A stretch of 64,000 nucleotides of DNA, taken from Halorubrum trapanicum. Its GTDB lineage: Archaea > Halobacteriota > Halobacteria > Halobacteriales > Haloferacaceae. The notes beneath the pieces were generated by a model. The model saw only the letters and a program-made list of their open reading frames with translations. It was not told where the DNA came from and did no database searches. The position numbers were made by a program, and so were the translations under genes. Location: the NCBI RefSeq assembly GCF_017873555.1, contig NZ_JAGGKE010000012.1, forward strand, positions 28,782-92,781, in the 5' to 3' direction. Every line of letters starts with the position of its first letter. The stretch's first letter is position 1. Positions 1 through 7,579 of the stretch are shown here, one piece after another.

Positions 1-376
1 TCGCCTTCCGCTCTTTCGTGAGGTACGTATGGATCGCTTGGTGAGTGACGAAATCTCCAGTGAGTTTGTCGACGTCGATACCTTCACGTTCAAGACGGCG
101 GCGGACGCGTGTCGTCGACGATTCTGACTCACCTCGCAACGCGTCATATATGCTTGACACGTCGGCACTAACTGACGAGACATTAACGTTACGGAGGGCT
201 GTCTCCAAAACCGATTCATTGAACTCATCGGCAAGGTCTCGTAGACTCGTCCGCTCCCCTGTCTCACCGGTCCACGCGGCCTCCAAGCTTTCGCCCATCC
301 CATCAAGATCGTACTCCTGAATTACTCGCGCAACTTTCGTGTTTGTCTCACTCGCTTCGGAGGTCATATCAGGCAT
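1..376 (-). CDS. rdfA: RdfA-family protein (rod-determining factor), 3' end outside window
   Basis: The minus-strand reading from 376 stays open to base 1, so only about 125 N-terminal codons are present. The protein begins MPDMTSEASETNTKV and has the order seen in the haloarchaeal RdfA family: an N-terminal ARVIQEYDLDGMGESLEA segment, then WTGETGERTSLRDLADEFN, then a charged stretch ending in RRRLEREGIDVDKLTGDFV. In Haloferax volcanii RdfA is needed for rod-shaped cells. A second in-frame ATG at 367 is an alternative start. Downstream family residues cannot be judged because the window ends. Its neighbour at 582-2510, on the same strand and upstream, is an SMC-related ATPase, a pairing I recall from other haloarchaea. 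The family call comes from pattern recognition, not a search. Confidence 0.7.
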   Translation of the reverse strand, partial: MPDMTSEASETNTKVARVIQEYDLDGMGESLEAAWTGETGERTSLRDLADEFNESVLETALRNVNVSSVSADVSSIYDALRGESESSTTRVRRRLEREGIDVDKLTGDFVTHQAIHTYLTKERKA

Positions 377-581
377 TTGGTCCCTGGTATTACAAAATCA
401 TCGGTGTCAAGTACACCAACCCCATTCGTAATTGGATATCTCTCATCGCACTCGATAATATACACTCCGTTTAACTACCACTTTCAAATACTGTTTTGAT
501 TATTGAAACTTCGGGAATGGTGCTGTGCCGAATCACGCACGTCTCCAACAGGGGTTGGACCCTTCAGGCTGATACGGCCGA

Positions 582-2510
582 TCAGTCAATGCTCTCTGTA
601 TAGGCGTACTCTTCAGGGAGGGCATTGGCGTCCTCCGGTAGGAGTGCTGTAACCAAGTAATCGGCGTGCGTCCGAAAGTAGTCGACAACACGCGCGATTC
701 GATCCGAGTCGATTGCCTCAAGCGAGTCGAGTAAGACGAACGGAACCGTTTCGTAGACGTCGTGGACGAGGTACCCCGCGAGCGCGAACACAAGTCCCGT
801 TACCTCGCGCTCACTCTCCGAGAGGTGATCAACCGTGTCCTCGTAGGCCGTCCCGTCAGATGACGACCGGACGATATGTAGTTCGAACCGAGTTCGGGTA
901 ACCTTACGGCGACCTTCGCGGACCTCCGTTTCCCGGCGCTCGATCCAGATACGGTCGAGATTTTCGTACTCCAGAATCTCGAGCACGGTTTCCATGTGTT
1001 CGTTGAACTCCTCAACGGCGGTTTCCTCGATCCGGTCAACGCGCGTCCGCAGTTCCGTCAACCGACTAGCGAGTTCCTCGCGCTCCGATTTCAGCTCTTC
1101 GCGGCGCTCGATCGCGGCCTCCCGTTTGTCAATTTCGTCGTCAATCTCCTCAATCTCATCTTTGAACCGCTCAATCCGAAGTTCGATCTCGTTTGCCTCA
1201 CGATGAAGCTTGATCGACTCGTCGTACCCCTCGACATCGATCGACTCGGCGTCTTGTTCGAGCTCTTCGATCTCCTCTTGTTTCGACTCGATCTGATCTT
1301 CTAAGTCCGCGATTCGCGACTCAGTCGACTCAATCTCTGTCTCAACCGCAGTAAGCCGCTCCTGAGCGCGCTCGATCTCACGTTCGGCTTCACGGATCGA
1401 CGACTGCTGGTCAGTAAGCTCTTGGATCTTCGCACGGATCTCACTGCGCTCATCAAGCTTATCTGAGCGGAGTTCCCGGAGCCGATCGAGGGTTGCCTCG
1501 ATCTGGTCTGTCCCAACCTCGGACCCGCAGGTCCAACAGACTGTCTGGCCATCTGCGTTCAGCGCATCGGTCGGATCGTCGCTAGGCGTCCCCTCATAAA
1601 TCTCGATTCCAGAGCCATCAATCAGATCCTCGTTAAAATTGATGACGCTGCCGAGTTCGTTTATATCATCGTCAAGGGAGCGCTTCCGACCGCGCAGCTC
1701 GTCGATACGGCCGGCGAGCCGGTCCGCATTCTCGTCTGGCTTTTCCGCATTTTCGATGGTCTCATGAAGCTCCTCACGCTCCGCCTTTAGCTCTGAGAGC
1801 GTCGAGCGCTCGGTTTCGAGGTCGAATTCGATATTATCGAGTTTGGAGCGGGCATCGCGGACTCGCTGAAACGCATTCTCGAGTTCCTGCTTACGCGTCT
1901 GGCTCTCTTCAATGCCGGTGTCGAGTTCATCGAGTTCGTCGTTGACGGATTCGAGTTCTTCTCTGGCGGCCTCTAGACTTTCGACCTTCTCCCTCCGATC
2001 TGTTTCGAGGTCGGATAAGTCCCGTTCGAGACTGTCGAGTTTTTCAATTTCAGACTCCAACTCCTCCCGTTCGCGCTTACACTCGCGGATTTCCGCTTCG
2101 ATCGAGTCGATATCGATCGGACGCATAATGATCTCGCGGAGGTCGTCGCCGCGCGCCACCGCTTGGCGAGCCTCGTTGTTTTCCAACAGGAACGCGAACA
2201 AGTCGGCTAGTTCCGGATCGTCAAGATACGGATCCCCGTCGAAACTGACCGAGTCCCCACGGCGCTGTAGCGTACGCGTGTACGTCTCATCGTCCAGTAC
2301 GAGGGTCACTTCGCCCTTCTCAGCGTCCCCCTTCAGCGAACTCTGCCGGCTACCGAGTCCGGCCATCAACGCCTGTAGGAAGGATGTCCGGTTGGTCGCG
2401 TTTCGTCCGGTCAAAATCGAGACGCCCTCGGGGAGCGTCACCGACGCTTCGTCGATTCCACCGATGTTCCGAACATCGACCTGGGCGACGGGTTTCGACT
2501 CCTGTGCCAT
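582..2510 (-). CDS. archaea-specific SMC-related ATPase with zinc hook
   Basis: This 642-residue protein has the layout of a small SMC/Rad50-like ATPase. A Walker-A-like loop (GRNATNRTSFLQAL) lies near residue 35. Two long coiled-coil arms rich in Glu, Arg, Leu and Asp follow, interrupted at about residue 325 by CWTCG, a CxxC zinc-hook motif. The C-terminal lobe carries a signature-like segment (HLSESEREVTGLVFALAGYL) and a Walker-B-like VPFVLLDSLEAI. The P-loop ends in NRTS where canonical Walker A has GKS/T, a feature I associate with the haloarchaeal SMC-related subgroup. It is much shorter than true SMC (about 1,150 residues). ATG 2510 is the start, followed directly by the conserved beta strand VAQVDVRNIGGIDEASVTL. 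It probably acts on DNA or the nucleoid. Its link to the neighbouring rdfA gene is inferred from position. Confidence 0.75.
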   Translation of the reverse strand: MAQESKPVAQVDVRNIGGIDEASVTLPEGVSILTGRNATNRTSFLQALMAGLGSRQSSLKGDAEKGEVTLVLDDETYTRTLQRRGDSVSFDGDPYLDDPELADLFAFLLENNEARQAVARGDDLREIIMRPIDIDSIEAEIRECKREREELESEIEKLDSLERDLSDLETDRREKVESLEAAREELESVNDELDELDTGIEESQTRKQELENAFQRVRDARSKLDNIEFDLETERSTLSELKAEREELHETIENAEKPDENADRLAGRIDELRGRKRSLDDDINELGSVINFNEDLIDGSGIEIYEGTPSDDPTDALNADGQTVCWTCGSEVGTDQIEATLDRLRELRSDKLDERSEIRAKIQELTDQQSSIREAEREIERAQERLTAVETEIESTESRIADLEDQIESKQEEIEELEQDAESIDVEGYDESIKLHREANEIELRIERFKDEIEEIDDEIDKREAAIERREELKSEREELASRLTELRTRVDRIEETAVEEFNEHMETVLEILEYENLDRIWIERRETEVREGRRKVTRTRFELHIVRSSSDGTAYEDTVDHLSESEREVTGLVFALAGYLVHDVYETVPFVLLDSLEAIDSDRIARVVDYFRTHADYLVTALLPEDANALPEEYAYTESID

Positions 2511-2601
2511 CGATATGATCGAAAAACTCCGTTTGAAGGGTTAAATCTATCCTTCGAATACCTGATCTATCCGAATGACCGAATTCCGTGCGAAGCCGAA
2601 T

Positions 2602-2618
2602 CACCACTTTCAGTGGTG
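2602..2618. other. perfect hairpin upstream of the SMC-related gene; rest of 2511-2838 without a recognised gene
   Basis: CACCACT and AGTGGTG form a 7-bp perfect stem with a 3-nt loop, inside a larger imperfect CCGAA/TCGG context, about 90 bases before the SMC-related start at 2510. It could be a regulatory hairpin or a terminator for transcription from either side. Bases 2620-2670 are AT-rich and may hold the promoter of the minus-strand gene. From 2700 to 2838 the minus strand has a short open reading ending in TAYESDDPDR, possibly the tail of a lost gene, but I cannot assign it. Confidence 0.35.
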
Positions 2619-2838
2619 CTCGGATCGACGCGATGAAAATATATGAAAATTGGTGTGTTTGATGTTTTCTTTTATTTCATACATATCAAGCGGCGTTCCG
2701 AATCTGGTGTTGAGGTGTTGGATTCAGCGGTCTGGATCGTCGCTCTCGTACGCTGTGCGCCACATCGCGTGGACAGCACGGATCACGAGTGACACCTCGG
2801 TCACGTCGATACAGGACGGTTCGGCCGCCGTGGTTCTC

Positions 2839-3978
2839 TCACCACGCGCCGTCGATCGCGCGCTGGTACGCGGTCTCCGCCTGCGCCGCGATCGCGTCCC
2901 AGTCGTACTGCTCGGCGTGCTCGGCGGGTGCCGTGGGCGGTCGGGCGCCGCCCAGCGCGGCGTCGAGTCGCTCCGCGAGCGCGTCAGCCGTCGGCGCGAC
3001 GCAGAAGCCCGCGTCGGCGATCACCTCGTCGGCGGCCGACTCCGGATGGTCGGCCGCGATCACGGTACAGTCCGCGGCCATCGCCTCCAAGAAGGTGATC
3101 CCGAACCCCTCGCGGGTGCTCGGCGACGCGAAGACGTCGGCGGCCCGCATGTGGCCGAGCACGTCCTCGTAGTCGTCGAGAAAGCCCAGCATCTCGACGC
3201 GGTCCGCGTGTGCGAGCTCAGTGTGCTTCGCTTCGAGCCGGTCGCTCTCGGGCCCGTCGCCGATGATCCCGAGGGTGGCGTCGTGGTCGGCGGCGACCGC
3301 GTCGAACGCCTCCAAGAGTACGTCGACGTTCTTGTGTTCGATCAGTCGGCCCGCAAACAGTACGTCGTACCCCTGATCGGGACGCGGCGCGGTGCGGACC
3401 TGCTCGACGTCGATCCCGTTCGGGACGATCTCGATGTCGTCGCGGTCGGGGCCGATCGCGGCGAGCCGATCGGCCGTGATCGCCGAGATCGCCGTCGGGT
3501 GTTGGGGGGTGTGCGCGGTGACGCGCTCGGTGACCTTTCCAAAGGGCGCGAGACGTCCCAGATACTCCTCCCAGTAGTCGCCCCACACCTCGTGCCAGGT
3601 CGTGACGACGGGCGTGTCCGTCCGGAGGCTCGCGAGTTTCGTCGACAGCACCGGAAAGTACGGAAAGACGCTGGCGACGACCACGTCGTGTTCGTCGTTC
3701 CGGAGACGTCTGCGGAGCGGTGGGAGCGCCCGGGCCGCGAAGTCGAGCGCCTCCGTGATCGAGCGCCGGTCCTCGGCGTACAGGTCCGCCTCGGGCGCGA
3801 CCGCGCGAAGCGTCATCCCCTCGTGGGTGATCTCTTCGGGTCCGTCCCAGAAGTGACGACTGTAGAGCGTGACCTCGTGGCCCCGATCGGCAAGACGGGT
3901 GCCGATCTCGTGGATGCGCTTTTCAGCGCCGCCGGTAACAAAGGGGTAGCAGACGTTCGAGACGAAGGCGATACGCAT
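2839..3978 (-). CDS. family 4 glycosyltransferase (GT-B fold)
   Basis: The 379-residue protein has a classic GT4 layout. The N-terminal Rossmann domain begins MRIAFVSNVCYPFVTGGAEKR, with the GG(A)E acceptor-side loop. The hinge and C-terminal domain include FAGRLIEHKNVDVLLEAF, IIGDGPE, and the donor-binding segment SPSTREGFGITFLEAMAADC, which carries the E-x7-E motif. ATG 3978 is preferred over a TTG two codons upstream because the first beta strand starts at MRIAF. The enzyme transfers a sugar from a nucleotide- or lipid-linked donor to a glycan or lipid acceptor at the cytoplasmic face of the membrane. It starts just after the decayed toxin gene on the same strand. The donor and acceptor cannot be read from the sequence. 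Confidence 0.85.
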   Translation of the reverse strand: MRIAFVSNVCYPFVTGGAEKRIHEIGTRLADRGHEVTLYSRHFWDGPEEITHEGMTLRAVAPEADLYAEDRRSITEALDFAARALPPLRRRLRNDEHDVVVASVFPYFPVLSTKLASLRTDTPVVTTWHEVWGDYWEEYLGRLAPFGKVTERVTAHTPQHPTAISAITADRLAAIGPDRDDIEIVPNGIDVEQVRTAPRPDQGYDVLFAGRLIEHKNVDVLLEAFDAVAADHDATLGIIGDGPESDRLEAKHTELAHADRVEMLGFLDDYEDVLGHMRAADVFASPSTREGFGITFLEAMAADCTVIAADHPESAADEVIADAGFCVAPTADALAERLDAALGGARPPTAPAEHAEQYDWDAIAAQAETAYQRAIDGAW

Positions 3979-3980
3979 TG

Positions 3981-4480
3981 TCAACTGACTGTATAGTCTC
4001 GCGGCGGCGTCTTGAACACGGCGCTTCGAGCGTCTCTTTCAGTTCGCGGATTAACTGAATGGTTCTCAGCCGTCGCTAGTCGCGTGACGGTATCGAGCGC
4101 GTCGAAGTCGTCGTCGACGAGTACAGGTACTCGATGTCCTCTCGCTCCATGTAGGCGGCGATGGTCGCATCTCCGAACGCGAGCCCACCGTAGGCCTCAA
4201 AGAGCTCCACCGCGCGATGGAAGTCCTTCTGGGCGGAGTGGACCTCCTCGAAGCCCGCAGAGTCCGAGAGGCGATCGCGGAGATCGACCGCGATATCGTG
4301 ACGTTGTCGCTCGTGAATCCTGTTCAGGGATTCCAGCAGCACGTAGTTCGTGACCCGAGCAGTCGGAGGGTCACCCCGGTCGTTCGCGTGGACGATGTCC
4401 ACCGCCCGTTCGTTGCGGCTGCCGTGGCTCGTGTCCTTGTAGTCGATGAGGACGTTCGAATCGACGACGGCAACCGCCAT
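3981..4480 (-). pseudogene. vapC: VapC-like PIN-domain toxin, frameshifted near its C terminus
   Basis: As read, the ORF (4076-4480, 134 codons) begins MAVAVVDSNVLIDYKD. It contains the PIN acidic residues at DSN, in LLESLN and in FGDATIAAYM, but ends in an abnormal Ser/Thr/Arg tail. Restoring one base in the run TCGTCGACG (about 4115-4125) gives YLYSFDDDFDALDTVTRLATAEN and then an open frame to a stop at 3981. That is the normal end of a VapC, including the fourth acidic cluster. The toxin therefore seems disabled by a 1-nt deletion, or there is an assembly error. VapC proteins are Mg-dependent RNases that typically cut tRNA or rRNA. The upstream antitoxin stop abuts this start codon, the usual vapBC arrangement. 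Confidence 0.75.
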
Positions 4481-4753
4481 TCAGCGGTTCTCCGTGAACG
4501 CGGGGTCTCCCTCGTGGCCGGCGAGGTCGTGGGTTTCGAGACCGTCACCGCCCATCGGGGCCTTCGCGTCGTCGTCCTCGAACGCGCCGTAGCGCTGTCG
4601 GACGACCTCGACGGTGAGATCCCGGTCCTCGGTGACGTTCCAGCGGAGCTTGTCGCCGGCCTCGATGTCGAGCCGTCGCCGGAGTGCCGCCGGGACCGTG
4701 ACCATCCCCTGATCGTTGACCGTGGTTTCTTCGAGAGGGCTTTCGGTCGCCAT
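4481..4753 (-). CDS. vapB: AbrB/VapB-like antitoxin
   Basis: This 90-residue protein has one N-terminal SpoVT/AbrB swapped-hairpin domain: VNDQGMVTVPAALRRRLDIEAGDKLRW, with the typical V-P-x-x-(L/I)-R-x-x-L pattern, followed by an acidic tail that would contact the PIN toxin. ATG 4753 is chosen because MATESPLEETTVNDQG leads straight into the domain; a longer reading from 4828 adds an unlikely leader. The stop is directly adjacent to the toxin start at 4480, so the two are co-translated. It should bind its own promoter and neutralise VapC. Because the toxin is frameshifted, the antitoxin may now be an orphan. Confidence 0.8.
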   Translation of the reverse strand: MATESPLEETTVNDQGMVTVPAALRRRLDIEAGDKLRWNVTEDRDLTVEVVRQRYGAFEDDDAKAPMGGDGLETHDLAGHEGDPAFTENR

Positions 4754-4880
4754 GTGCGGTAGTACCCGCCGTATCGGGTTACTGTTACGCCACATATCCT
4801 CGGAGAGGAAGAGCTCCCGGATCCTCATATCTCATATTTCCAGCGCGATGGACATATCTTCTATCGCTTCGTAACGGGGG

Positions 4881-5404
4881 ATGACCGACGACACCGATCG
4901 GGACGACGGACCGGACCGCGCGTCGATGACCCGCGGAGAGCGGGTTCGCGCGGCGGCGCGCACCCTCCGGAAACCGCGGAGCGCATCGTGGATCGCGGAC
5001 CAAACGGACGCCACAGTGAAGACCGCCCAGAAGTACCTCGACCAGCTCGTCGAGGACAGCGTCCGCCGGACGGTCGAGCAGGGCGATCGGACGCTGTACT
5101 GTGTCGATCGACTGGTGGCGTCCTACCGCGAGGTCGCCGCCCTCCAGCGTGAACACGACCGCGAGGAGCTCACAACCGCGCTCGCGTCGATGCGCGAGAC
5201 GGTGACGGAGTGGATGGAGACGTACGACGTCGAGACGCCGGGGGAACTCCGAGGGCCATCGCCGACCTCGAGGACGCCGCCGAGATCGAGCGGCGGCGTG
5301 ACATTGCCAGCGAGTGGGAGCACCTCGCCGACCGCATTCCGGTCGTTCGGGCGGCGCTCAACGAGTACGAGTGGGCCATCGAGCGCGACGCCCGCTCCGC
5401 CTGA
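4881..5404 (+). pseudogene. DUF7342-like winged-helix regulator with a frameshift
   Basis: The first part (4881 to about 5250) encodes MTDDTDRDDGPDRASMTRGERVRAAARTL followed by a winged-helix segment (SASWIADQTDATVKTAQKYLDQL) and a helical region. At ETPGELR the frame changes. The expected continuation AIADLEDAAEIERRRDIASEWEHLADRIPVV and its tail NEYEWAIERDARSA lie one frame over and end at 5404. A single-base deletion around 5250-5262 explains this. In the present frame the reading instead runs through low-complexity Ser/Thr/Pro sequence into the next gene, creating an artificial 270-residue fusion. Proteins of this type are predicted DNA-binding regulators, often followed by a small partner gene as here. 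Confidence 0.65.
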
Positions 5405-5414
5405 GACAGATGGG

Positions 5415-5693
5415 GTGGCCGAAACGATCGACACGTCGGTGTACGAGGGGCTGCGGGACGTGCTCCGGCGACAGCCCGCCGTCACGACCGTCACCTACCG
5501 ACCGAACAGCATCGTCAACTGCGGGTGGCACCGCGACGACGACGACCATCCGGAACTCGGGTCGGTACACTTCCAGTACGAGGGTCCCAGTCCAGACGAG
5601 CGCGGCCGCAAACCCGCGCGGTTCGCGAAGTCGATGCCGACGGAGATCCTGTGGAGCGCGCTCGACGAACTGTGCCGAGAGCAACTCGGGTAG
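5415..5693 (+). CDS. small uncharacterised haloarchaeal protein
   Basis: The reading starts at GTG 5415, ten bases after the restored stop of the DUF7342-like gene, and encodes about 92 residues (MAETIDTSVYEGLRDVLRRQ onward). It is predicted soluble, with AVTTVTYRPNSIVNC, a His/Asp-rich WHRDDDDHPELGSV and a C-terminal amphipathic helix (TEILWSALDELCREQLG). Similar small proteins seem to follow DUF7342 genes in other haloarchaea, so the two may form a regulatory pair. I do not recognise a domain. Because of the upstream frameshift the same frame is open from 4881, but codon character changes at this start. Confidence 0.5.
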   Translation: MAETIDTSVYEGLRDVLRRQPAVTTVTYRPNSIVNCGWHRDDDDHPELGSVHFQYEGPSPDERGRKPARFAKSMPTEILWSALDELCREQLG

Positions 5694-5752
5694 TTTCCGT
5701 TGCGTTTGAGGTGTTCGTCGTTCCGGGGCCACCTGCGGCGGAGAACCCGTGA

Positions 5753-5902
5753 GGACATACGAATCCGAAACGGCTGGAGCAGCGGCTCGACATCCGATGG
5801 CAGTACGTCAACCGGGCAGTACAGGGACTCGTCGATGCGGGGTGGATCGAGAAGGCCAATCGCGGGTTGTCTCGGTTCGTGACGGATCCGCGGGACACGT
5901 AG
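5753..5902 (+). pseudogene. remnant of a winged-helix (MarR-like) regulator
   Basis: After an in-frame stop at 5750-5752 the frame encodes KRLEQRLDIRWQYVNRAV, then GLVDAGWIEKANRGLSRFVTDPRDT and a stop at 5900. This looks like the recognition helix and wing of a small HTH protein (QYVNRAVQGLVDAGWIE). There is no start codon and the N-terminal helices are missing, so this is most likely a decayed gene. It lies between the DUF7342-like gene and the first sulfatase. Confidence 0.45.
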
Positions 5903-5994
5903 GACGGTCGTTTCCGAGGCGGAAGTTGCCAATTCGATCGCCGTTCTCTCCACTCACGTAACACCTTTATCAGTTCACGTGTTGTGTCGATGCG

Positions 5995-7254
5995 ATGAGT
6001 GAGGATCCGAGAAATATCATTCTTCTCTCCGCCGACGCGCTCCGTGCGGACCACCTCTCCTCGTACGGCTATCACCGCGAAACCTCGCCCGTTCTCGACG
6101 ACTTGGCGCAGGAGTCGATCCGGTTCGAGAACGCCTACAGCGCGAGCTCGCACACCCGTGAGGCGGTGCCCGCGCTGTTGACGGGCGAGTACCCGGACGT
6201 CGCGGTCGACGACGGCTATCGACTCGCGACGGAGACGGTGGCGTCGACGCTCTCCGGGGAGGGGTTCGCGACCGCCGGCTTCCACTCGAACCCGTTCGTC
6301 TCGCGGGCGTACGGGTTCGACGAGGGGTTCGATCACTTCGACGACGACCTCCATCTGGGCCAGCACAAGCTGGTCGCGCTCGCCCAGCGGGCGTTCGACA
6401 AGCTCCGGAACCGGCACTACGCGCGGGCCGCGGAGATCAACGAGCGGTCGCTGTCGTGGCTGGACTCGCTGGACGACGAGCCGTTCTTCCTGTGGAACCA
6501 CTACATGGACACCCATGGGCCCTACGAGCCGCCCGGGGAGTACGCGACGCTGTACGCTGACGAGTCGGTGTCCGGCCGGGAGGCGCAGTCGCTGTACCAG
6601 CGAGCGATCACAGACCCGGCGTCGATCACGGACGACGAGCGCGAGCTGCTGATCGACTTGTACGACGCCGAGATCCGATACAACGACGCGAAGATCGGTG
6701 AGTTCTTCGAGGCGCTTCGGGAGCGTGGGCTGTTGGAAGAGTCGCTTTTGATCGTCACCGCGGACCACGGCGACGCCTTCGGCGAGCACGCTTACTACGA
6801 ACATCCGCGATACCTCCACGATGAGATCACCAAGGTGCCGCTGTACGTGCGGCCGCCCGGGGGGCGTAGTGAGGTTGTAGAGACGCCCGCGAGCACATTG
6901 GACGTGGGCGCGACGATCGAGGCGGCGGTCGGCGTCGAGGCGACGGCCGACGGCGTGTCGCTGGTCGAAGAGCTCGGAGGCGATCGGACGGTCTTCTGTC
7001 AGGCACGCGGCGAGGACGAGCACAGCCACCTGCGGCGGTACGCGTCGCGGACCGCGGAGGGCGCGTGTTTCTGTGAGCGCGATCGGGAGTCGGGGACGAT
7101 CGAATTCGGGGAGTGTGCGGGGTCCGCGTTGCGTGAGGAGTTGGAAGCGCACGTCGACGAGCGGGTCCGCGTCGAGAACGGGGAGTCGGTCGGAGACGAG
7201 GAAGAGGTCGACGAAGAGATCGAACGACGGCTCGACGCGCTGGGATACAAATGA
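5995..7254 (+). CDS. sulfatase-like hydrolase/transferase (alkaline phosphatase superfamily)
   Basis: The 419-residue protein starts with the metal-binding strand NIILLSADALRADHLSSYGY. It then has the nucleophile region ASSHTREAVPALLTGEYP, where a Thr or Ser replaces the Cys/Ser-x-Pro-x-Arg formylglycine motif, the metal ligand region WNHYMDTHGPYEPP, and IVTADHGDAFGEH. It therefore belongs to the sulfatase/phosphodiesterase superfamily but lacks a formylglycine-type site, so it may act on phosphate or phosphodiester groups, or transfer rather than hydrolyse. It has no signal peptide. The C terminus ends ERRLDALGYK, a motif shared with three other proteins in this island. A TATA-like ACCTTTATCAG lies about 30 bases upstream of ATG 5995. 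It heads the rightward glycan gene run. Confidence 0.8.
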   Translation: MSEDPRNIILLSADALRADHLSSYGYHRETSPVLDDLAQESIRFENAYSASSHTREAVPALLTGEYPDVAVDDGYRLATETVASTLSGEGFATAGFHSNPFVSRAYGFDEGFDHFDDDLHLGQHKLVALAQRAFDKLRNRHYARAAEINERSLSWLDSLDDEPFFLWNHYMDTHGPYEPPGEYATLYADESVSGREAQSLYQRAITDPASITDDERELLIDLYDAEIRYNDAKIGEFFEALRERGLLEESLLIVTADHGDAFGEHAYYEHPRYLHDEITKVPLYVRPPGGRSEVVETPASTLDVGATIEAAVGVEATADGVSLVEELGGDRTVFCQARGEDEHSHLRRYASRTAEGACFCERDRESGTIEFGECAGSALREELEAHVDERVRVENGESVGDEEEVDEEIERRLDALGYK

Positions 7255-7365
7255 GTGAGTCGGGGAACTTCACAGAGACAGGAGTAGACGAAGCACCGAG
7301 ATGAACAGTCACATGAAATATATATGCGACCGGAACACTCGAACGAACGAGTGTGATCACCACAG

Positions 7366-7578
7366 ATGACTGACCTTACCGTTTCTGAGGACCTCGCGAA
7401 TCGAATCGAAACGCGTGTCGAACAGACGGAGTTCGAGACCGCCGACGAGTACGCGGAGTTCGTCCTCTCAGAAGTGGTGACGCGCGCCGAACGAGAAACG
7501 GATCGGTCCTCAGAGTCGTCGACTTCCAAAGAAGGTGTCCAAGAGCGACTTGAGTCGCTCGGCTACTTGGAGGAGTAA
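7366..7578 (+). CDS. small CopG-like protein with sulfatase-type C-terminal tag
   Basis: This 70-residue protein begins MTDLTVSEDLANRIETRVEQ, then TADEYAEFVLSEVVTRAE, resembling ribbon-helix-helix (CopG/MetJ) small proteins. It ends VQERLESLGYLEE. The same RLxxLGY ending closes three sulfatase-superfamily proteins of this island. The sulfatase that follows after a 1-nt gap (GTG 7580) lacks the motif, so this protein may supply it in trans. A strong TATA (GAAATATATATGCG) lies about 50 bases upstream of ATG 7366. Whether it binds DNA or the sulfatase is not known; a partner role is my inference. Confidence 0.7.
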   Translation: MTDLTVSEDLANRIETRVEQTEFETADEYAEFVLSEVVTRAERETDRSSESSTSKEGVQERLESLGYLEE

Positions 7579-7579
7579 C

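Noticed and set aside
2650..3996. Long plus-strand reading (448 codons) opposite the family 4 glycosyltransferase
   Set aside because: It is Arg/Val-rich antisense sequence without motifs. The minus strand has clear GT4 motifs, and GC-rich DNA keeps the antisense frame open.
5515..7152. Minus-strand reading of 545 codons opposite the first sulfatase
   Set aside because: It has no recognisable domain, while the plus strand encodes a sulfatase-superfamily protein with all metal motifs.
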